A DNA stretch of 64,000 bases from Piezodorus guildinii (taxonomy: Eukaryota > Arthropoda > Insecta > Hemiptera > Pentatomidae). Below, piece after piece: positions 43,131 through 55,039 of the stretch (positions are counted from its first letter, which is position 1; every line of letters begins with the position of its first letter). Below the pieces are notes generated by a model. It did not search any database. It worked only from the letters and a program-made list of their open reading frames with translations, and had not been told where the DNA came from. The stretch is from assembly GCA_023052935.1 (NCBI GenBank), contig CM041292.1, positions 93,603,169 to 93,667,168 on the forward strand, written 5' to 3'. The translations under genes and the position numbers were made by a program.

Positions 43131-43560
43131 TAGTGTTGTGGGTCAATAAACAACAAAACCTAGCCTAACCTGAAAAAAGCACTGCAGAGGAAGAAATGTT
43201 GTAGTTCAAATTAAAAATGTTTATTATAGGAAGACATTTTAAATATGACTGTTTTTAATCACCTATTGAATATATTTACTGTATACTCCAGTAGTTCCCA
43301 ACTAGTGGTCCGCGAGATGTCATTGGGAAATAATGTTAAATTACCTTAACGCAAAATATATCTGAATCCTTGACTTTTAATAAGAGTCATAAACAATAAA
43401 AAGGTGCCAGTTACTGTACCATCACAACCTTAATATTGATCATTTTCTAACATTTCAAAAACAATGATCTTACAGAACAGAAGATGAATGATGTATCACA
43501 GAAGATAATGAACAATATTTGAATAAACACCTTCTTGCATAAGTTTAAAATTATATGTTA
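43131..43560. other. AT-rich spacer
   Basis: Nothing recognised. Confidence 0.3.
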
Positions 43561-43564
43561 TTTT

Positions 43565-43790
43565 TATCCATCCGTTGTCATTTCAGGCTAAAGTTGCTAG
43601 CGGACGATATTGAAGTGGAAGTCTTAAATTTTGTCTATCTGGGTTTAATTTGAATAGAGATCCTTAACGAGTACCTGATTTAGCACAGGCTCTTGACCAC
43701 CATTTTACGTCCCCATACTAACGAAGTATTATTCGGTCCCTTTAAAAAAGTCTAGTACCATCCGCCGGGTCCAATATAAAATGTTACTTA
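43565..43790 (+). repeat. Repeat family F, copy 1
   Basis: cggacgat, agtggaagtc.taaattttg.ctatc.gggttta, gatc.ttaacgagta, gcacaggctc and ccaccattttacgtcccc also occur, in order, at 63,410-63,640. Confidence 0.6.
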
Positions 43791-44134
43791 CAATTTTTTG
43801 CGGATATATGTGCACTCCTCGAGCCTGGTTCTTTTTTTCTTAATTTCCGTTTCACTAGCCAGGCCATTTCTAGAATATGAAGTTCCGGTAGAGGTATTTC
43901 GCACTCAATCTACGTAATACGGTGTAGCGCACTGAAAATCTTAATATATATCTAATTTTTAGATTTTAGGGGGTCACCTCCATTGAAATGGTTGTGTAAG
44001 GGGGTCCGCAAAAATATTATGTGGGAAAATACTGATATACACTTATTTATTGTGGGCTATTATTATTGGATCTAATCCCCTCATTACATCTTTATCTTCT
44101 GTTCTACCTTACTCCTAAATGAATATCCCATCAT

Positions 44135-44715
44135 TTTCAGTTCCTACGTAAAAAACTGAGGTATTTTCATTGTCCTAACTCTCAAATAGCCCAAATTTCC
44201 CGACGGTCAATAAGTACTCTTAAGTTAATCAATCGTTCCCGCCATCTTCTTCCACAGTCCACTCGTAAGCTCCTCGCTTCCTCACTGATTTTCCCGTATA
44301 TTGACTATGGATCTATGGTATACGGTGACCTCTCGACGATGCTAGAGAAACGAGCAAAGTATATCATGAACTGTTATTTAAGCCTTTGGCACCTCGAGGC
44401 GGTCTCACGTGTCCCTTAACGGCGAGTTAAAGTGGCTTTTCCCTCAAACCCGTAAACAATATTTCCTCGGAACATTCCTATACCAAACCATCAACTCCCA
44501 GCACCGTCCCTACATAAACGATCTTCTGCAGTTTAAACCATCAACTCATTCACAAAAAACTAGATCCCTTCCCACAGAACTGAGACATATAAATGTTCCT
44601 TTCTAGCCCACTCCACCAGTTTTTGGAATTCTCTCCTATCAAACATCCGACAATCAATCTCTCTCTCCACTTTCAAGTACCTTTAAGTATCTCCTCACTT
44701 ACCACAATGACGCTA
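44135..44715 (+). mobile_element. Jockey-like LINE, 3' fragment
   Basis: Plus-strand frames give AQISRRSISTLKLINRSRHL, LLASSLIFPYIDYGSMVYGD, FLGTFLYQTINSQHRPYIND and an FWNSLLSNIRQ ending, all of which recur in the copies at 1.5-2.2 kb. Only a few stops are present, so it is younger than the copy at 0.4 kb, but it lacks the RT palm. Confidence 0.75.
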
Positions 44716-45130
44716 GCTGACAACAATTATTGTACTGTTAGATGATAGTCAATACTATTAATTTTTACAAATGTTTATGTAAGTTGATATAGGTAAATGT
44801 ACTTTTTTTTTTTTTTTTAATATTTTGTTTTAGTTTAATTACAAGCGATGTATATTAGTTAATAACATTGTCAGCAAATGTATTTATTTCTAAACATTTC
44901 TTTTTTCACGGAACGGCCATAGAGAATACGCGAATATCATGACACTTGGCTTCTGTCTTGTTTTTAATTTCTTTCTCAGTATCTCCGCGTGCCGCCGTTT
45001 TCTCTCCTCCGTCCACGCGACTCCCTTTCTCGAACTTTTCTTCTTAACAAGAACCGTGATCTCCTTTATTCTCTTACCATACCCCTCTCTGTCCAGACAG
45101 TTCTGGTCCGTTATTCAAATTTCTGATCAT

Positions 45131-45133
<3 letters not shown>
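44716..45133. other. Spacer
   Basis: 44,930-45,130 is less AT-rich. A 156-codon plus-strand frame runs into the TA and T runs and is hydrophobic low complexity, so no gene is called. Confidence 0.35.
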
Positions 45134-45184
<51 letters not shown>

Positions 45185-45210
45185 TCTTTTTTTTTTTTTT
45201 TTTTTTTTTT
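45134..45210. repeat. (TA)n followed by poly-T
   Basis: About 42 bp of TA, then ~33 T with interruptions. Confidence 0.9.
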
Positions 45211-45814
45211 GTTAAATCTATTTTCTTTTTTGTGTTTTTTTTCCTCATTAATTTTTTATCTTCGCCAGATGTGGATATTTTATTATGTTAAATTCCATGT
45301 TATTCTTAGGGGACTGAGTGCCAGTATAAGGTTTTTTTTCTTCTTCTTTTTCTTCTATACTATGATTTATATTTGGCAAAATTACTATTCATGGTACATT
45401 TATAACTAAATAATGTTTAAGCAATGGATAGAAGCATTAGATGTAGAGGAATATAAACTGGCAGTGGATATGTTGTAATGACGAAGCAATAACTCAGAAA
45501 GGTGCTCCCCGAAGATGGAAGCCACAGACGGGACCTGCCTGGCTAAGGCATCCAGCACATATTTCTCAATATAGGGCCTATTCGAGGTGCAAGTCGGCCT
45601 CCTTGCCTCAGATCCGATAAACCTCTCCATGCCCGGATAATACGACTATATCTGAAAACAGTCCGTGTTACCCTAAATCCTTAGAGCTCACGAATATCAT
45701 ATGTGACTAGGGCAGTGGGAAACACGTAGGTGATGGATGGTGTGTGCTCTTTGACGGATTGAGCTCACTTACCATATCGTAAAAAAACGACGAAAAAATC
45801 CGATAAGTTAAAAA
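45211..45814. other. Unrecognised spacer
   Basis: A 74-codon minus-strand frame (45,406-45,630) in a GC-richer patch shows no domain I recognise. Confidence 0.3.
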
Positions 45815-46010
45815 GCAAAAACTTTGTATATAAGATATATAAATATATATTTTTTAATTATTAGCTTTCTCACGGTATATTATACACCATATTACTGGTT
45901 TTATGTTAAACAAAAATTACCTAAACAATTTTTTTATATTTGTATGTTTTTCTTTTTTTTTTTCCCTCTTGTTGTTTATCAAATTCGTTCGTCATGTATA
46001 TTTAATCGTT
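45815..46010 (+). repeat. Family A repeat, 5' half fragment
   Basis: It matches the ttagctttc.cacggtatattatac and tatcaaattcgttc blocks of the full copy. It sits head to head with the next, reversed copy. Confidence 0.6.
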
Positions 46011-46012
46011 TT

Positions 46013-46640
46013 TACATTCACTTACCTATATATGAAATGAAGTATTGCGATCTTAAACGTTTTCACCGCAAAAACACGTTTTAAGGCTAATTAAATCTCC
46101 CGCACTCACTTGGACTTAAAAAAAGTTTATTTACTGAAAAAAAAAATTACAAAGAACATTTATTGAACTACTACTACCAACTGACTAATTACAGAATCAC
46201 AACTATGTCGAGACTAATTCATTTCTGAATGTTGGCTTCCTTTACGAAGGAAAGGGAGGAATATTTATACATAGTCACCAGAAAAATGTTAAGCTTAGGG
46301 ATTCTCCTGTGGCTGGTTTCCATTAATGTCCCCTGAGTCTATGTCGAAAACAATAAGTTATAATAGTGAAATTTCATATTTTAGAAGCGTATATGCCTCA
46401 GATGTAGCCGCAACGTTTTCATGAAAATCGGCAAACCAGAAGAGCCACTGTATACCAAGGTATTTTGCAACTTTTTTATGATTTTCTCTAAACGGCTATT
46501 TTATATTATTTTATTAGTATTGATTAAAGATGGTTAAGTATGCAAATTGAACGAAATTGATAACGAACTGAAGAAAGGAAGAGCAAAAATGTTTTATTAA
46601 GTTTTTATTTATTTATTTTTATTTTTTATTTTTTTTTTTG
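46013..46640 (-). repeat. Family A repeat, reversed, with a ~240-bp insertion
   Basis: From cacttacctatatatgaaatgaagtattgcga it follows the reversed 3' half, breaks at ~46,085, resumes at ~46,328 with gtcccctgagtc and continues to ~46,640. The inserted 46,086-46,327 matches nothing else in the window. Confidence 0.7.
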
Positions 46641-46653
46641 TTCATATATATAT

Positions 46654-46748
46654 TACAATTTGTCATAATAGACAATAATAATAGTGCTACAGGATCTCAT
46701 TCATAAAATATTTACAATATAAACAAAAGGAAAGTCAAATTACATAAA
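46654..46748 (-). repeat. LINE 3' end (family E), copy 2
   Basis: See 17,935-18,047 for the shared blocks. A T-run just to its left (46,611-46,640) is the reversed poly(A) tail, which fixes the orientation. Confidence 0.6.
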
Positions 46749-47162
46749 ATAAAATCAAATTAAATAAACGTATACAATAACAAAATTAAGTAGACAAAAT
46801 AAATAGAAATAAATGAAGTTAACAAATAAATAAACAAAATATGTCACATTCATACCTATATACAATATTTACAATCAGCTCGGGAACCCCGGACGGGGCT
46901 TGTCCCCCCACTTGTGGAAGGACAAGCAGAGTCCAAAGGATCCCAGCGCCTCCCTCTCAGCCGCATCACTGGTGAGAGCCAGCGGAAGCTGAGGGCGCCA
47001 TAGCCACATTTTTATTAAGTAATTTTTTTTTCCGAAAACTTATGACATAAACATAATACAGATGAGCTAATCGAGAAGATTGACCACCATTTTTCCAAAA
47101 GAGTAAAAACTTAATATAACTTAGTTGTACCAAGACCAAAACTTCAGACTTCTACTTGCACT
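46749..47162. other. Spacer with a GC-richer patch
   Basis: 46,870-47,010 is GC-rich (cggacggggcttgtccccccac, ctcagccgcatcactggtgag). No frame was recognised. Confidence 0.35.
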
Positions 47163-47620
47163 GAAAAAATCTGGTGCGTGTAACACACGACTTTCACTTA
47201 CAGCCGTTGTTAAAATTTTAAGAATTATTAAATACTTTTAGAGATAAAAATAAGTTGTTAAAGAATTAATTAAATTGAATTCGAATAAAAACATACGTTT
47301 TATTATATAATCTATTATATTTTTATATACAACAATCAGTTAGTTTTATCGGTTTTTCATCACTTTCCGTTAACCTTTACCATTTCGTGTGTTATATAAT
47401 ATTTTTTCTAAAATCTTTAGCTATCCAATAGTACATTATACATCTATATTACTATTCTTGAGAACAAAAATTGCATACAAAAATATATCTGCACTTTTGT
47501 CTTTTAGCTGTTTATAAAATTCGTTCAGCTTTTATATTTAACCTTAATTTTTATCAATGCTAATAAGATTATGTGCCTAACTTCTTGAAATCTACAAAAT
47601 TAAAGGTACTTTAGAAGAAT

Positions 47621-48114
47621 ATTTTTTTTTTTAATTTATTCATTTCCAGATCGGCTCTGTCAGCCATACATGGTTTTTTAATATAAAAAAATAATTATTA
47701 CAACGGGTAAAAATGGAAAAAGTGGGGGTATAGTCTCATACTCAAGACAACCCTAACGATAATAGATTTATAATTTTTCCTAAGGATTGAAGAATGAATT
47801 AAATTGATAACCGGACGAATGAATAAAATACAAATTAAAGAAAAAAAAATATAAAAAAGAAAAGTAATGAATATACAAAAATAATATGAAGTTTGCTGCA
47901 AGAATATAAATTATAAAAGTAAAATCGATTTAAGTCTTAAAAAAAAAATATATATATAAAAAAAATAAAAAAATAATTATAATAAAATTAAAATAAACCA
48001 ACAATATTAAATAATATGAGGTTTGTAAAACTAAATAATAATATTTACAACATGTCGGGGTTACAAGTGAGGCGGCGATCGAGGTGAACCCCAAGGTATT
48101 TCACTGCAAGAACA
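47621..48114 (-). mobile_element. Jockey-like LINE scrap inside family A
   Basis: The minus strand at 48,115-48,055 reads LAVKYLGVHLDRRLTCNPDM, the post-YADD block of jockey-like RTs, followed (leftward) by ~430 bp of AT-rich sequence with no coding. Start and end are set by the break in the host repeat. Confidence 0.65.
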
Positions 48115-48502
48115 ACATTTAAAATATTGGAATTAAGGGCCTGCTAGACTATTTGAATCAGAATGAAACCTGCTATTGAAGCCCGTTAAATTTTACATCC
48201 ATAAAGCGAGTTCAATCGAAATCGTTAGAGCCGTTTTTGAGAAAATCGTAAAAAGGTGGGAAATGCATTATATGGTTCGCTGATTTTGATGAAAAAGTTG
48301 CTGTAACATTTCGGGGCGTATAATTGTCTTAAATATGAAATTTTAGTTTCGTACGGTTTTTAGTTTTCGCACAACTTACCACACATTGAGACCTTTTTAC
48401 GGGACATGGTCATTTGTACTCAGGAGACCCTAAAACATGTATTTCCGGTGAAAACTCGAATTCAAACATATTCACGATCGCAATACTTTCCCTTACTATA
48501 TA

Positions 48503-49733
48503 TTGAGTTGTGTCACATGAAATGTCCGTTTTCAAGGAAAAGGATTTTTATTAAAAATACGATATGAAAATAAGATAATTTTATTCGAAGTATTTACCTT
48601 CTTTTTCTACACATTTTTCCCAACGTGACACCAACTTTTTTATCCCCGAACTGAAAAACTCTAAGCTTTGAAGTGAAACAAAATCTGAAAACGCACTTTT
48701 CACTTGATCATCATTTTCAAAAAGTTTTCCTTTTACGAAGTTGTCTAAATTCCTGAACAGGTGGGTAATCTATTGGAGACAAGTCGGGAGAATATGGTGG
48801 GTGCGGAAGAACTTCGTAGCCCAATTCTTTCAATTTTTGCACGGTATGTTTTGAAACATGGGGTCTTGCAGCCGCTCAGTGAGATCATGAGGTACCCATG
48901 TATCGAGGTTTTTTACTTTCCCAATACACTATAAATGTCTGGAAACGGCAGATGCACTTGCATTTAGTTGTGCTGAGAGTCTTTTAACTGTTTGGTAGGG
49001 GTTTCCTTCTACTTTATCTTTGAGGACACCGTTGTCTATTACGGACGGAGGTCTTCCTCGGGACAAGTTTTTCAAGTCGGTATCCCCAGCTGAAAACTTA
49101 GCAAACCAACGGCGAATGGCCCGTTCATTTACACTCCCTTCCCCAAACGCCTTGCAAATATTTCTAGCGGACTAAGCTGCTGAATGGTTGAGTTTGAACT
49201 CTTACAAAAATATTACGATATAATGGGCATTTCAGCTATTACCATACCATATTACTATGTGTATAGGTTGTTGTATGTCTGTACACGGGGTTTTATTGTT
49301 TACTTACCAGGAGTTGTAGTTAAGGATCTTCAAATTTCTAATTGGAATGATTGGAGTTTTGTATTTGAGTCTTTTTGTTAAAAAATAAATCGGCGAGGTA
49401 ATAAATAATAAAGTCTATGTGAGTTTAATTGCTTATGTATCTATGTATTTAGTAATTGGCTAATTTTTAGTTTGGACGATATCATCTTTCTACGTAGATG
49501 GGTCAAAAATACTAAGAAGGATCGCATTAGAAATTATAGTGTAAGAAATATTTGGAGGTATACTAAAAAGTTTGTAATTGATTGGGAAGCTAATGTTCAT
49601 AATACAAAGGTAGAGGATTAGTAACTGTTTACTTTAAATATGTAAACATTCGAAAGAAAACAACAGAGATCTGCAAAATCCTTTATGTATTTCAGAAACT
49701 ATAAAAACGGACATTTCATGTGAAACAACCCAA
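48503..49733 (-). mobile_element. Mariner element (1,231 bp), transposase defective
   Basis: The ~30-bp ends are inverted: ttgagttgtgtcacatgaa... at 48,503 and ...ttcatgtgaaacaacccaa to 49,733, flanked by TA at 48,501-48,502 and 49,734-49,735. Minus-strand transposase pieces appear in order: ERAIRRWFAKFSAGDTDLKN and LSRGRPPSVIDNGVLKDKVE (~49,130-49,010), QLNASASAVSRHL.CIGKVK and NLDTWVPHDLTERL (~48,980-48,870), then DYPLFRNLDNFVKGKLFEND and a GKYFE ending (~48,770-48,600). The catalytic middle is missing, and a 328-bp foreign repeat sits in the 5' part. Confidence 0.88.
49222..49549 (+). repeat. Repeat family G, copy 1 (inside mariner)
   Basis: 328 bp, nearly identical to 52,371-52,698 (a handful of differences by eye), from aatgggcatt to gtaagaaat. 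It has no terminal inverted repeats. Because one copy is inside mariner and the other is not, it behaves as an independent unit or a captured fragment. Confidence 0.85.
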
Positions 49734-49768
49734 TATTTCATATACAGGTAAGTGAAAGTAAAATGTCT

Positions 49769-50435
49769 GTAATTTTATTTAAATAAAGAACTTATTAAAA
49801 AAATAATAATAATAAAAAAATATGCTTCGACAACAAGAGGATGTGTATGATCTAAGGAGAGGTGGGTCAGAGGCGGCCTGTATATTCTATTAGATTGCCT
49901 AACAAACGAGAAGCGCTGGAGTGTGTTCCAGTTAAAAGGAACATCCTTCATAAAAATAAACGAGACGGGACTCTAATCCAGGAAGGTGGGAGAGAGATCC
50001 CGGGGGATAGGGTAGGTGAGGACAGTAATGTATGCATTACCTCCTCCTATATAGGGTCGGCGGGGAAACATAAATAAGGAGCGGTGAGCCCTCTTTCTCC
50101 TAATGTGACGGCTGATCCTGGATTTATCCAGTGCCCCCACCGCCCTCTAATAAATTGTGCTCCTCTTCACCTAATACACTATCCCTTCCTCTCCTTCCTC
50201 CGGGATTAAATATACTCCTCCTATCTTCCTTCTTATCCCTACGCCTTGTTTCTTTTTTTTTTTCTTGGACATTCTAGAAGAGATAGTTCCATTCGCATAC
50301 GTCACGAGGATCCGCCACTAGGAAAAGGGTGCGATTCCTTCGAAAAAATATGTGACTTTAGTTGACATCTTGAGGATGTGAGATGGTGATTGGAATAGAA
50401 GCAAACATTCAGGCTGCCAGTGCGAGCATGCTGTC
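49769..50435. other. GC-richer low-copy patch and spacer
   Basis: 49,856-50,250 is GC-richer (agaggcggcctgtat, gggatagggtaggtgagg, cccccaccgccctc). Nothing recognised. Confidence 0.35.
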
Positions 50436-50439
50436 AGAT

Positions 50440-50660
50440 ATTATCAGAACTCTTTTTTTTATTAATATCGCACTTTACTGATTCTGAAATTCTATACATA
50501 TTTTTTTCAAACTTCAAAAATAACTGAGTTATGGGCGTATTTATGGACACAATTCCAATTTTAATCATTATTCGGGTTCTATGCATCATGAAACGTAAGC
50601 CCTCAAATTTTGAAGGGAAGGAAGTTTTTTTTTTTGTTCATTACAAAAGTTCATTATTGG
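50440..50660 (+). repeat. Unit related to the 42-kb tandem repeat
   Basis: cttcaaaaataactgagttatgggcgtattta, then ttattcgggttct.tgcat.atgaaacgta and cctcaaattttgaa, matches 42,100-42,310. A further part-match (attcaaattctacatatattaaaacgtaaaa) is at 56,429. Confidence 0.65.
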
Positions 50661-50919
50661 AAATAATACAAAAATTAACAAAACAAAAATAAATAAAGTG
50701 ATAAAGAAAGTTATATTTTTTTAAGAGTATCATCAGTAGAGTAAAGAACTTGATAAAATGTACCACTTGAAGTCCCAGAGAGATTGAGCGATAATGACCA
50801 AAGTATCAGCAGTATCATTTTGTTAATGAAGAAAATTCGATTATACCACCTTATATAAAGCATTCGTATTTCCTATTTAAATTATTTTGTGAACTTATTG
50901 TATATTAATTGGTAGTGAT

Positions 50920-51660
50920 GGTGTAATTTTTATTCTTCATTTCGCCTACGATCAGGTATTCCTAGCATCAGAATAATTTGATCTCGAATATATTTTGAGG
51001 AAATTGCATAAAGCATACTCTGAGTGGGGTTAAGAGATGAGCTTAAAAAAAAAACAGCGTATATGCCATGCAACTTTTTCAAGTTTAGCCATTTGTGTGG
51101 ATTCGATGATCCAACAATGTTATAAAATGGCCTTAATATCTTGGCATAACCATAGATAATTTCGGAAGGATGGAAAAATAAATAGAAAATAAAATTGGGA
51201 TTGGTAGAAGGATCACGGGAATCTTAAATTGGGTACTCGGGAGAACAGTTGTCGCTCCCTAAGAAACAAAAAATACACCACTCCTTTCTCTTAGGAACCA
51301 CGTTAAATGGAGCAAAAACATTGTCAGTGCCAAAATAATCTGGAAATAAATTATGGGTTCTGTAAATGAACTTCTGGAGAAGAGCCTGTGGCATATATAG
51401 GCTACAAAGAATCCCAAATGCGGAAAAAAGGGGGGCAGAGCTAAACATCCTGAATGAACTCTCAGAGAAGAGTCACTCATATATGGTACGGTCATATCAT
51501 GAGAAACGCGTTGGCCACGTTGACTGCTGAATTACCGCCCGGAGAAGAGAATACGAGGAAGACCCCACATAACGTGGATAGAGGATGTGAAAGAGGACAT
51601 GACAGCCAGAGGTTTGACGGAGGAGGAATGCAGGGATAGGGAGCAATTTCGTCCAGAAAT
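50920..51660 (+). mobile_element. RTE-like LINE, RT to C-terminus, decayed
   Basis: At 50,936-51,060 the frame reads HFAYDQVFLASE, FDLEYILRKLHKAYSEWGL: the YADDQV..LA active-site region of RTE-like RTs, then DLEYMLRKL..EY..WGL. At 51,460-51,650 come THIWYGHIMRN and RGRPHITWIEDVKEDMTARG, the usual C-terminus. The active site and several codons are damaged. Confidence 0.75.
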
Positions 51661-52370
51661 TTGTATTTCTTACTATAACTTTGTAGTTTCAGTATGTGGC
51701 GCAAGTTGCAGATGCCGAAATAGAAAAAAATAAAAGTTAGTGTAAAAATCAACTTCTTCCCTTTTTTTTTAAATTTTATGTATTTATCATTGCCTTGTCC
51801 TTTTACTTTTTTCACCATCACCCGAATCGTCTCTTACTTCATATTCACATCACAGCCAATGATTGAATATTCAATATCATTAATTTAATTTACTTTTTAG
51901 ACCAACATCAAAATCATATCAATGTTCTATAAATAATCAACAATTATCAGCTTATTAAATTTTATTAAAAACATTTATAAGCAGCTTTTAAATATATATC
52001 TAAATTATTAAGAAAACAGAGAATGAAGTAGATTTTAAAATAATAATAGTAAAAAATTAAGTTTCAATGTAGAAGAGAAATTATTTTGTAAAGTTTACTC
52101 ACAATTAGCTCTTTTACATATAAATTTCTCTCGCATTAATCAAGCACTTTCAATACGGTTTTCTAATGTTATATTTGATATGTAAAAGAAAAGGATAGAT
52201 TTTTTATTTTTTTTTTTTATTTTCTTCATTATTCTGTCAAGAAAAATGATATGCAGCAAATGTGCCAGAGAAAAAGCCAGTAGCGAAAAATGTAGGCAAG
52301 GGGCCAGCAACACCCTTCCTAACTTTAGCAAAGAAATTCTTTCATCCCAGCTTCTTTGTAGCTTTCTATG
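51661..52370. other. AT-rich spacer
   Basis: A minus-strand 109-codon frame (51,492-51,821) overlaps the LINE and is not a gene. Confidence 0.3.
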
Positions 52371-52698
52371 AATGGGCATTTTAGCTATTACCATACCATA
52401 TTACTATGTGTATATGTTGTTGTATGTCTGTACACGGGGTTTTATTGTTTACTTACCAGGGAGTTGTAGTTAAGGGTCTTCTAATTTCTAATTGGAATGA
52501 TAGGAGTTTTAGTTTGAGTCTTTTTGTTAAAAAATAAATCGGCGAGGTAATAAATAATAAAGTATATGTGAGTTTAATTGCTCATGTATCTATGTATTTA
52601 GTAATTGGCTAATTTTCTGTTTGGACGATTTCATCTTTCTACGTAGATGGGTCAAAAATACTAAGAAGGATCGCATTAGAAATTATAGAGTAAGAAAT
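52371..52698 (+). repeat. Repeat family G, copy 2
   Basis: 328-bp partner of 49,222-49,549. It abuts the foldback element that begins at 52,699. Confidence 0.85.
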
Positions 52699-53151
52699 GG
52701 GAAAAATGGTTGGGGGTGCGGTCATCAGAAAGAAACACACATTAAAAAATAGTACTTATTTTAATTGAGTGCCAACATTTTGGCCAACATTGTGGGCCTT
52801 TATCAAGGCTAAGAGAAAAAATATAATAACCATTGTAATTATTAACTTAATAATAATATGGTGACAGTAATATAATATGGAAAGAAACGTAAATTAATAG
52901 TTGCTACGGCGAAGAGGTAGGTTACTATGGCGTAGAGGTTGGTTGCTACATTTAATTTTATGTTCGTTTCCATATTGCATTACTGTCATCATATTATTGT
53001 ATCTGACTAATTACATTGGTTGTTATCTTGTTTCCCTTAGCCCTGGTGAAAGCACACAATGTAGGTCGAATCGTTGGCACACAATTAAAATAAGTAATAC
53101 TTTTTTAACGTGTGTTTCTTTCTGAAGACTGCACCCCCAACCATCTTTCCC
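52699..53151. mobile_element. Foldback element with ~200-bp arms
   Basis: Arms 52,699-52,899 and 52,950-53,151 are inverted copies, beginning gggaaaaatggttgggggtgc and ending in the reverse of gggaaagatggttgggggtgc. The ~50-bp centre is 2.4 copies of a 21-bp direct repeat (gttgctacggcgaagaggtag, gttactatggcgtagaggttg). The arms differ at scattered positions. There is no coding capacity. Relatives are single arms at 26,620 and 55,540. Confidence 0.85.
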
Positions 53152-53164
53152 ATCTAATATTCTC

Positions 53165-53480
53165 AACAGTCAACTAAACTCCATCATGATAGCATAAGAG
53201 AGCAGCTGAAGTACAATAACTCAAAACCGCTGTGGAGAACAGACAACTCAAGCGATATGGACATGTCTGCCTCATGAACAAGAGCACGAATCCTATTGAA
53301 ATATTCTAAGCTCAAGGGCGTCCCAGAGATTCGTTTCAGGAATTTATGCTGAGGATTAGAGTGGAAGAGGAAAACCCCTTAACCAAATAAAGCTGTTAAG
53401 CAGAGTCCGCGAACGGTGGCTGCGGTGGATATAGGCTCAACGATACTGGAAATGGCCTGATGAGAAAGATTAAAAAGAAG
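53165..53480 (+). mobile_element. RTE-like LINE, C-terminal remnant
   Basis: TAVENRQLKRYGHVCLMNKS and AQGRPRDSFQE (53,220-53,345) correspond to the RxLRWxGHVxRM and GRRPRGRPRxRW blocks near the C-terminus of RTE-like LINEs. Stops are present. Confidence 0.6.
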
Positions 53481-54805
53481 AAGAAAGATATTCATAAGAC
53501 AACTATAGTGTTCTACTACAACTACTGAGAAACTGCTTTTTACCTACGCATATGTTGTAAGCTAAAGATCGGATGGTCTTGTTGGTTTGTTGTAAAGCGA
53601 AAGCTATATCACAATTACCTCTGAAATAACTTTGTTTGTCGAGACTAATGAATATTTAGAGAAAAAATAAAGAAATCGTCGTTACTTCAAAACCGTAGAG
53701 ATTTATATTTTACGTTTCCAATCAATATTTCTGATTAGGGGCTTATCTTGACGATAAGATGAGTAGCATCAACACAAGAGCCCCTCAGCCAGCTCAGACC
53801 AAGGAGCTTTTTGCCGTTTTGGACTCCTTGAGGAGCCCCTTGGCAATTAGCAAGGACCCGATCGGCCGTATATCAGGAGAGGAGGGAGGCTATAAATTAA
53901 GAAGATTGGCCTATAAGAAGTTTATCCTAGGCGGGCTAAATGGCCACCCATTTACTGTCCCTTATCTTCTAATAGGCAGCTATAAATACTGGGCCGGTAA
54001 TGGCCCTCCGAGGGTCTAATTGTCAGCCGGGTCGTCCGGTAGTGGCCGCTGGCAAGAAAGGGGTCTAATGGATAGCCATAGGCCCTCCTACAGCAGCTAA
54101 GGTTTACAGTCAGATATGCAAGTGGATATGAGTAATCAAATAAGTATTTAACTCTTAAAAAAATTCATTGGAAAAGTCAGATCCGAAACCAACAAAAGGG
54201 AAGGAAGTTCAATTCTGATAAGGAACGACTTAGCGTATTTAATGGCCAGTCATACAAACAAGTAAGGGTGTGGGTTACGGAGAGCTCGGTTATGATAGTA
54301 TGTGTTTGGTCCATAAGAAATATCTTGGCATTCTCATTGTTACAGGTTTTTACCTAATTTCATTTAATTTTTTTGTCTATACTTTATTGTTACTTATCTT
54401 TTTACTTAAATTTTGTTTTCTTTTGCTGTGATACTGTTGTTCATTTAGGTGGGCATTCTGCATTAATTTTTTTTTGTAAGGATTGTGCTGTATTGTCTTT
54501 TGATTCATCAATACGCTGTTTTAAGGAGAAACCCAATTGGGCAGCACTGTTTTATTTTGTATTATTAATGAAATAAAGCATGTTCCCTCATGAAGCCGCA
54601 TCCTCCAAAATGTCCATTAAAGGACCTACAATTATACAATTACTATATTTTAGGTTACTTTCGGGATCAAACAAAAACAACCATTTCAGCAAAACCACAG
54701 ATGGTTATGGATAAAACCACCGTTCTTCGATGAATCCCCCGGCACCAAGATGTGAACTCGTAATCATGTTATTCCGATATTTCTATAAAATTGGAATAAA
54801 ATAGT
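53481..54805. other. Spacer with a GC-richer patch
   Basis: 53,750-54,090 is GC-richer and open for 86 codons on the plus strand (53,759-54,019). The peptide is not recognised and shows no domain. The rest is AT-rich. Confidence 0.35.
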
Positions 54806-54930
54806 TGCGAGTTCGCGTCTCGGGTCCGAGGAGCTTTTTTTCTGGCATAATTCACCTCCCCTCATCCTCTGGCCCGAAAAATCTTCTGTGTAGCCTAAAA
54901 GAGAAGGTAGGGTAGAAAAAATAAAATATG
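54806..54930 (+). repeat. Repeat family C, copy 2 (SINE-like)
   Basis: Partner of 135-262: gcgagttcgcgtctcggg, cacctcccctcatcctctggcccgaaaaa.ctt, gtgtagcc and aaaaaataaaat. Confidence 0.55.
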
Positions 54931-55039
54931 ATACAACCACTGTAAACAGAATAAAACATGTGATCTAATATGCCTCGGCGTATAATCAAACTTCTTTATT
55001 TCAGTTTTAATGCGTTATTTTTAATTCGGTACAGGGACT

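Larger units (their letters stand above)
47163..49768 (+). repeat. Family A repeat split by two nested insertions
   Basis: The 5' half is at 47,163-47,620, the 3' half at 48,115-48,500 and the final hairpin arm at 49,736-49,768. The first interruption is a minus-strand LINE remnant. The second is a mariner element inserted at a TA in the hairpin loop. The order of events is family A first, then both insertions. Confidence 0.8.

Noticed and set aside
44939..45409. 156-codon plus-strand frame
   Set aside because: It is built of TA and poly-T runs and is hydrophobic low complexity; no domain.
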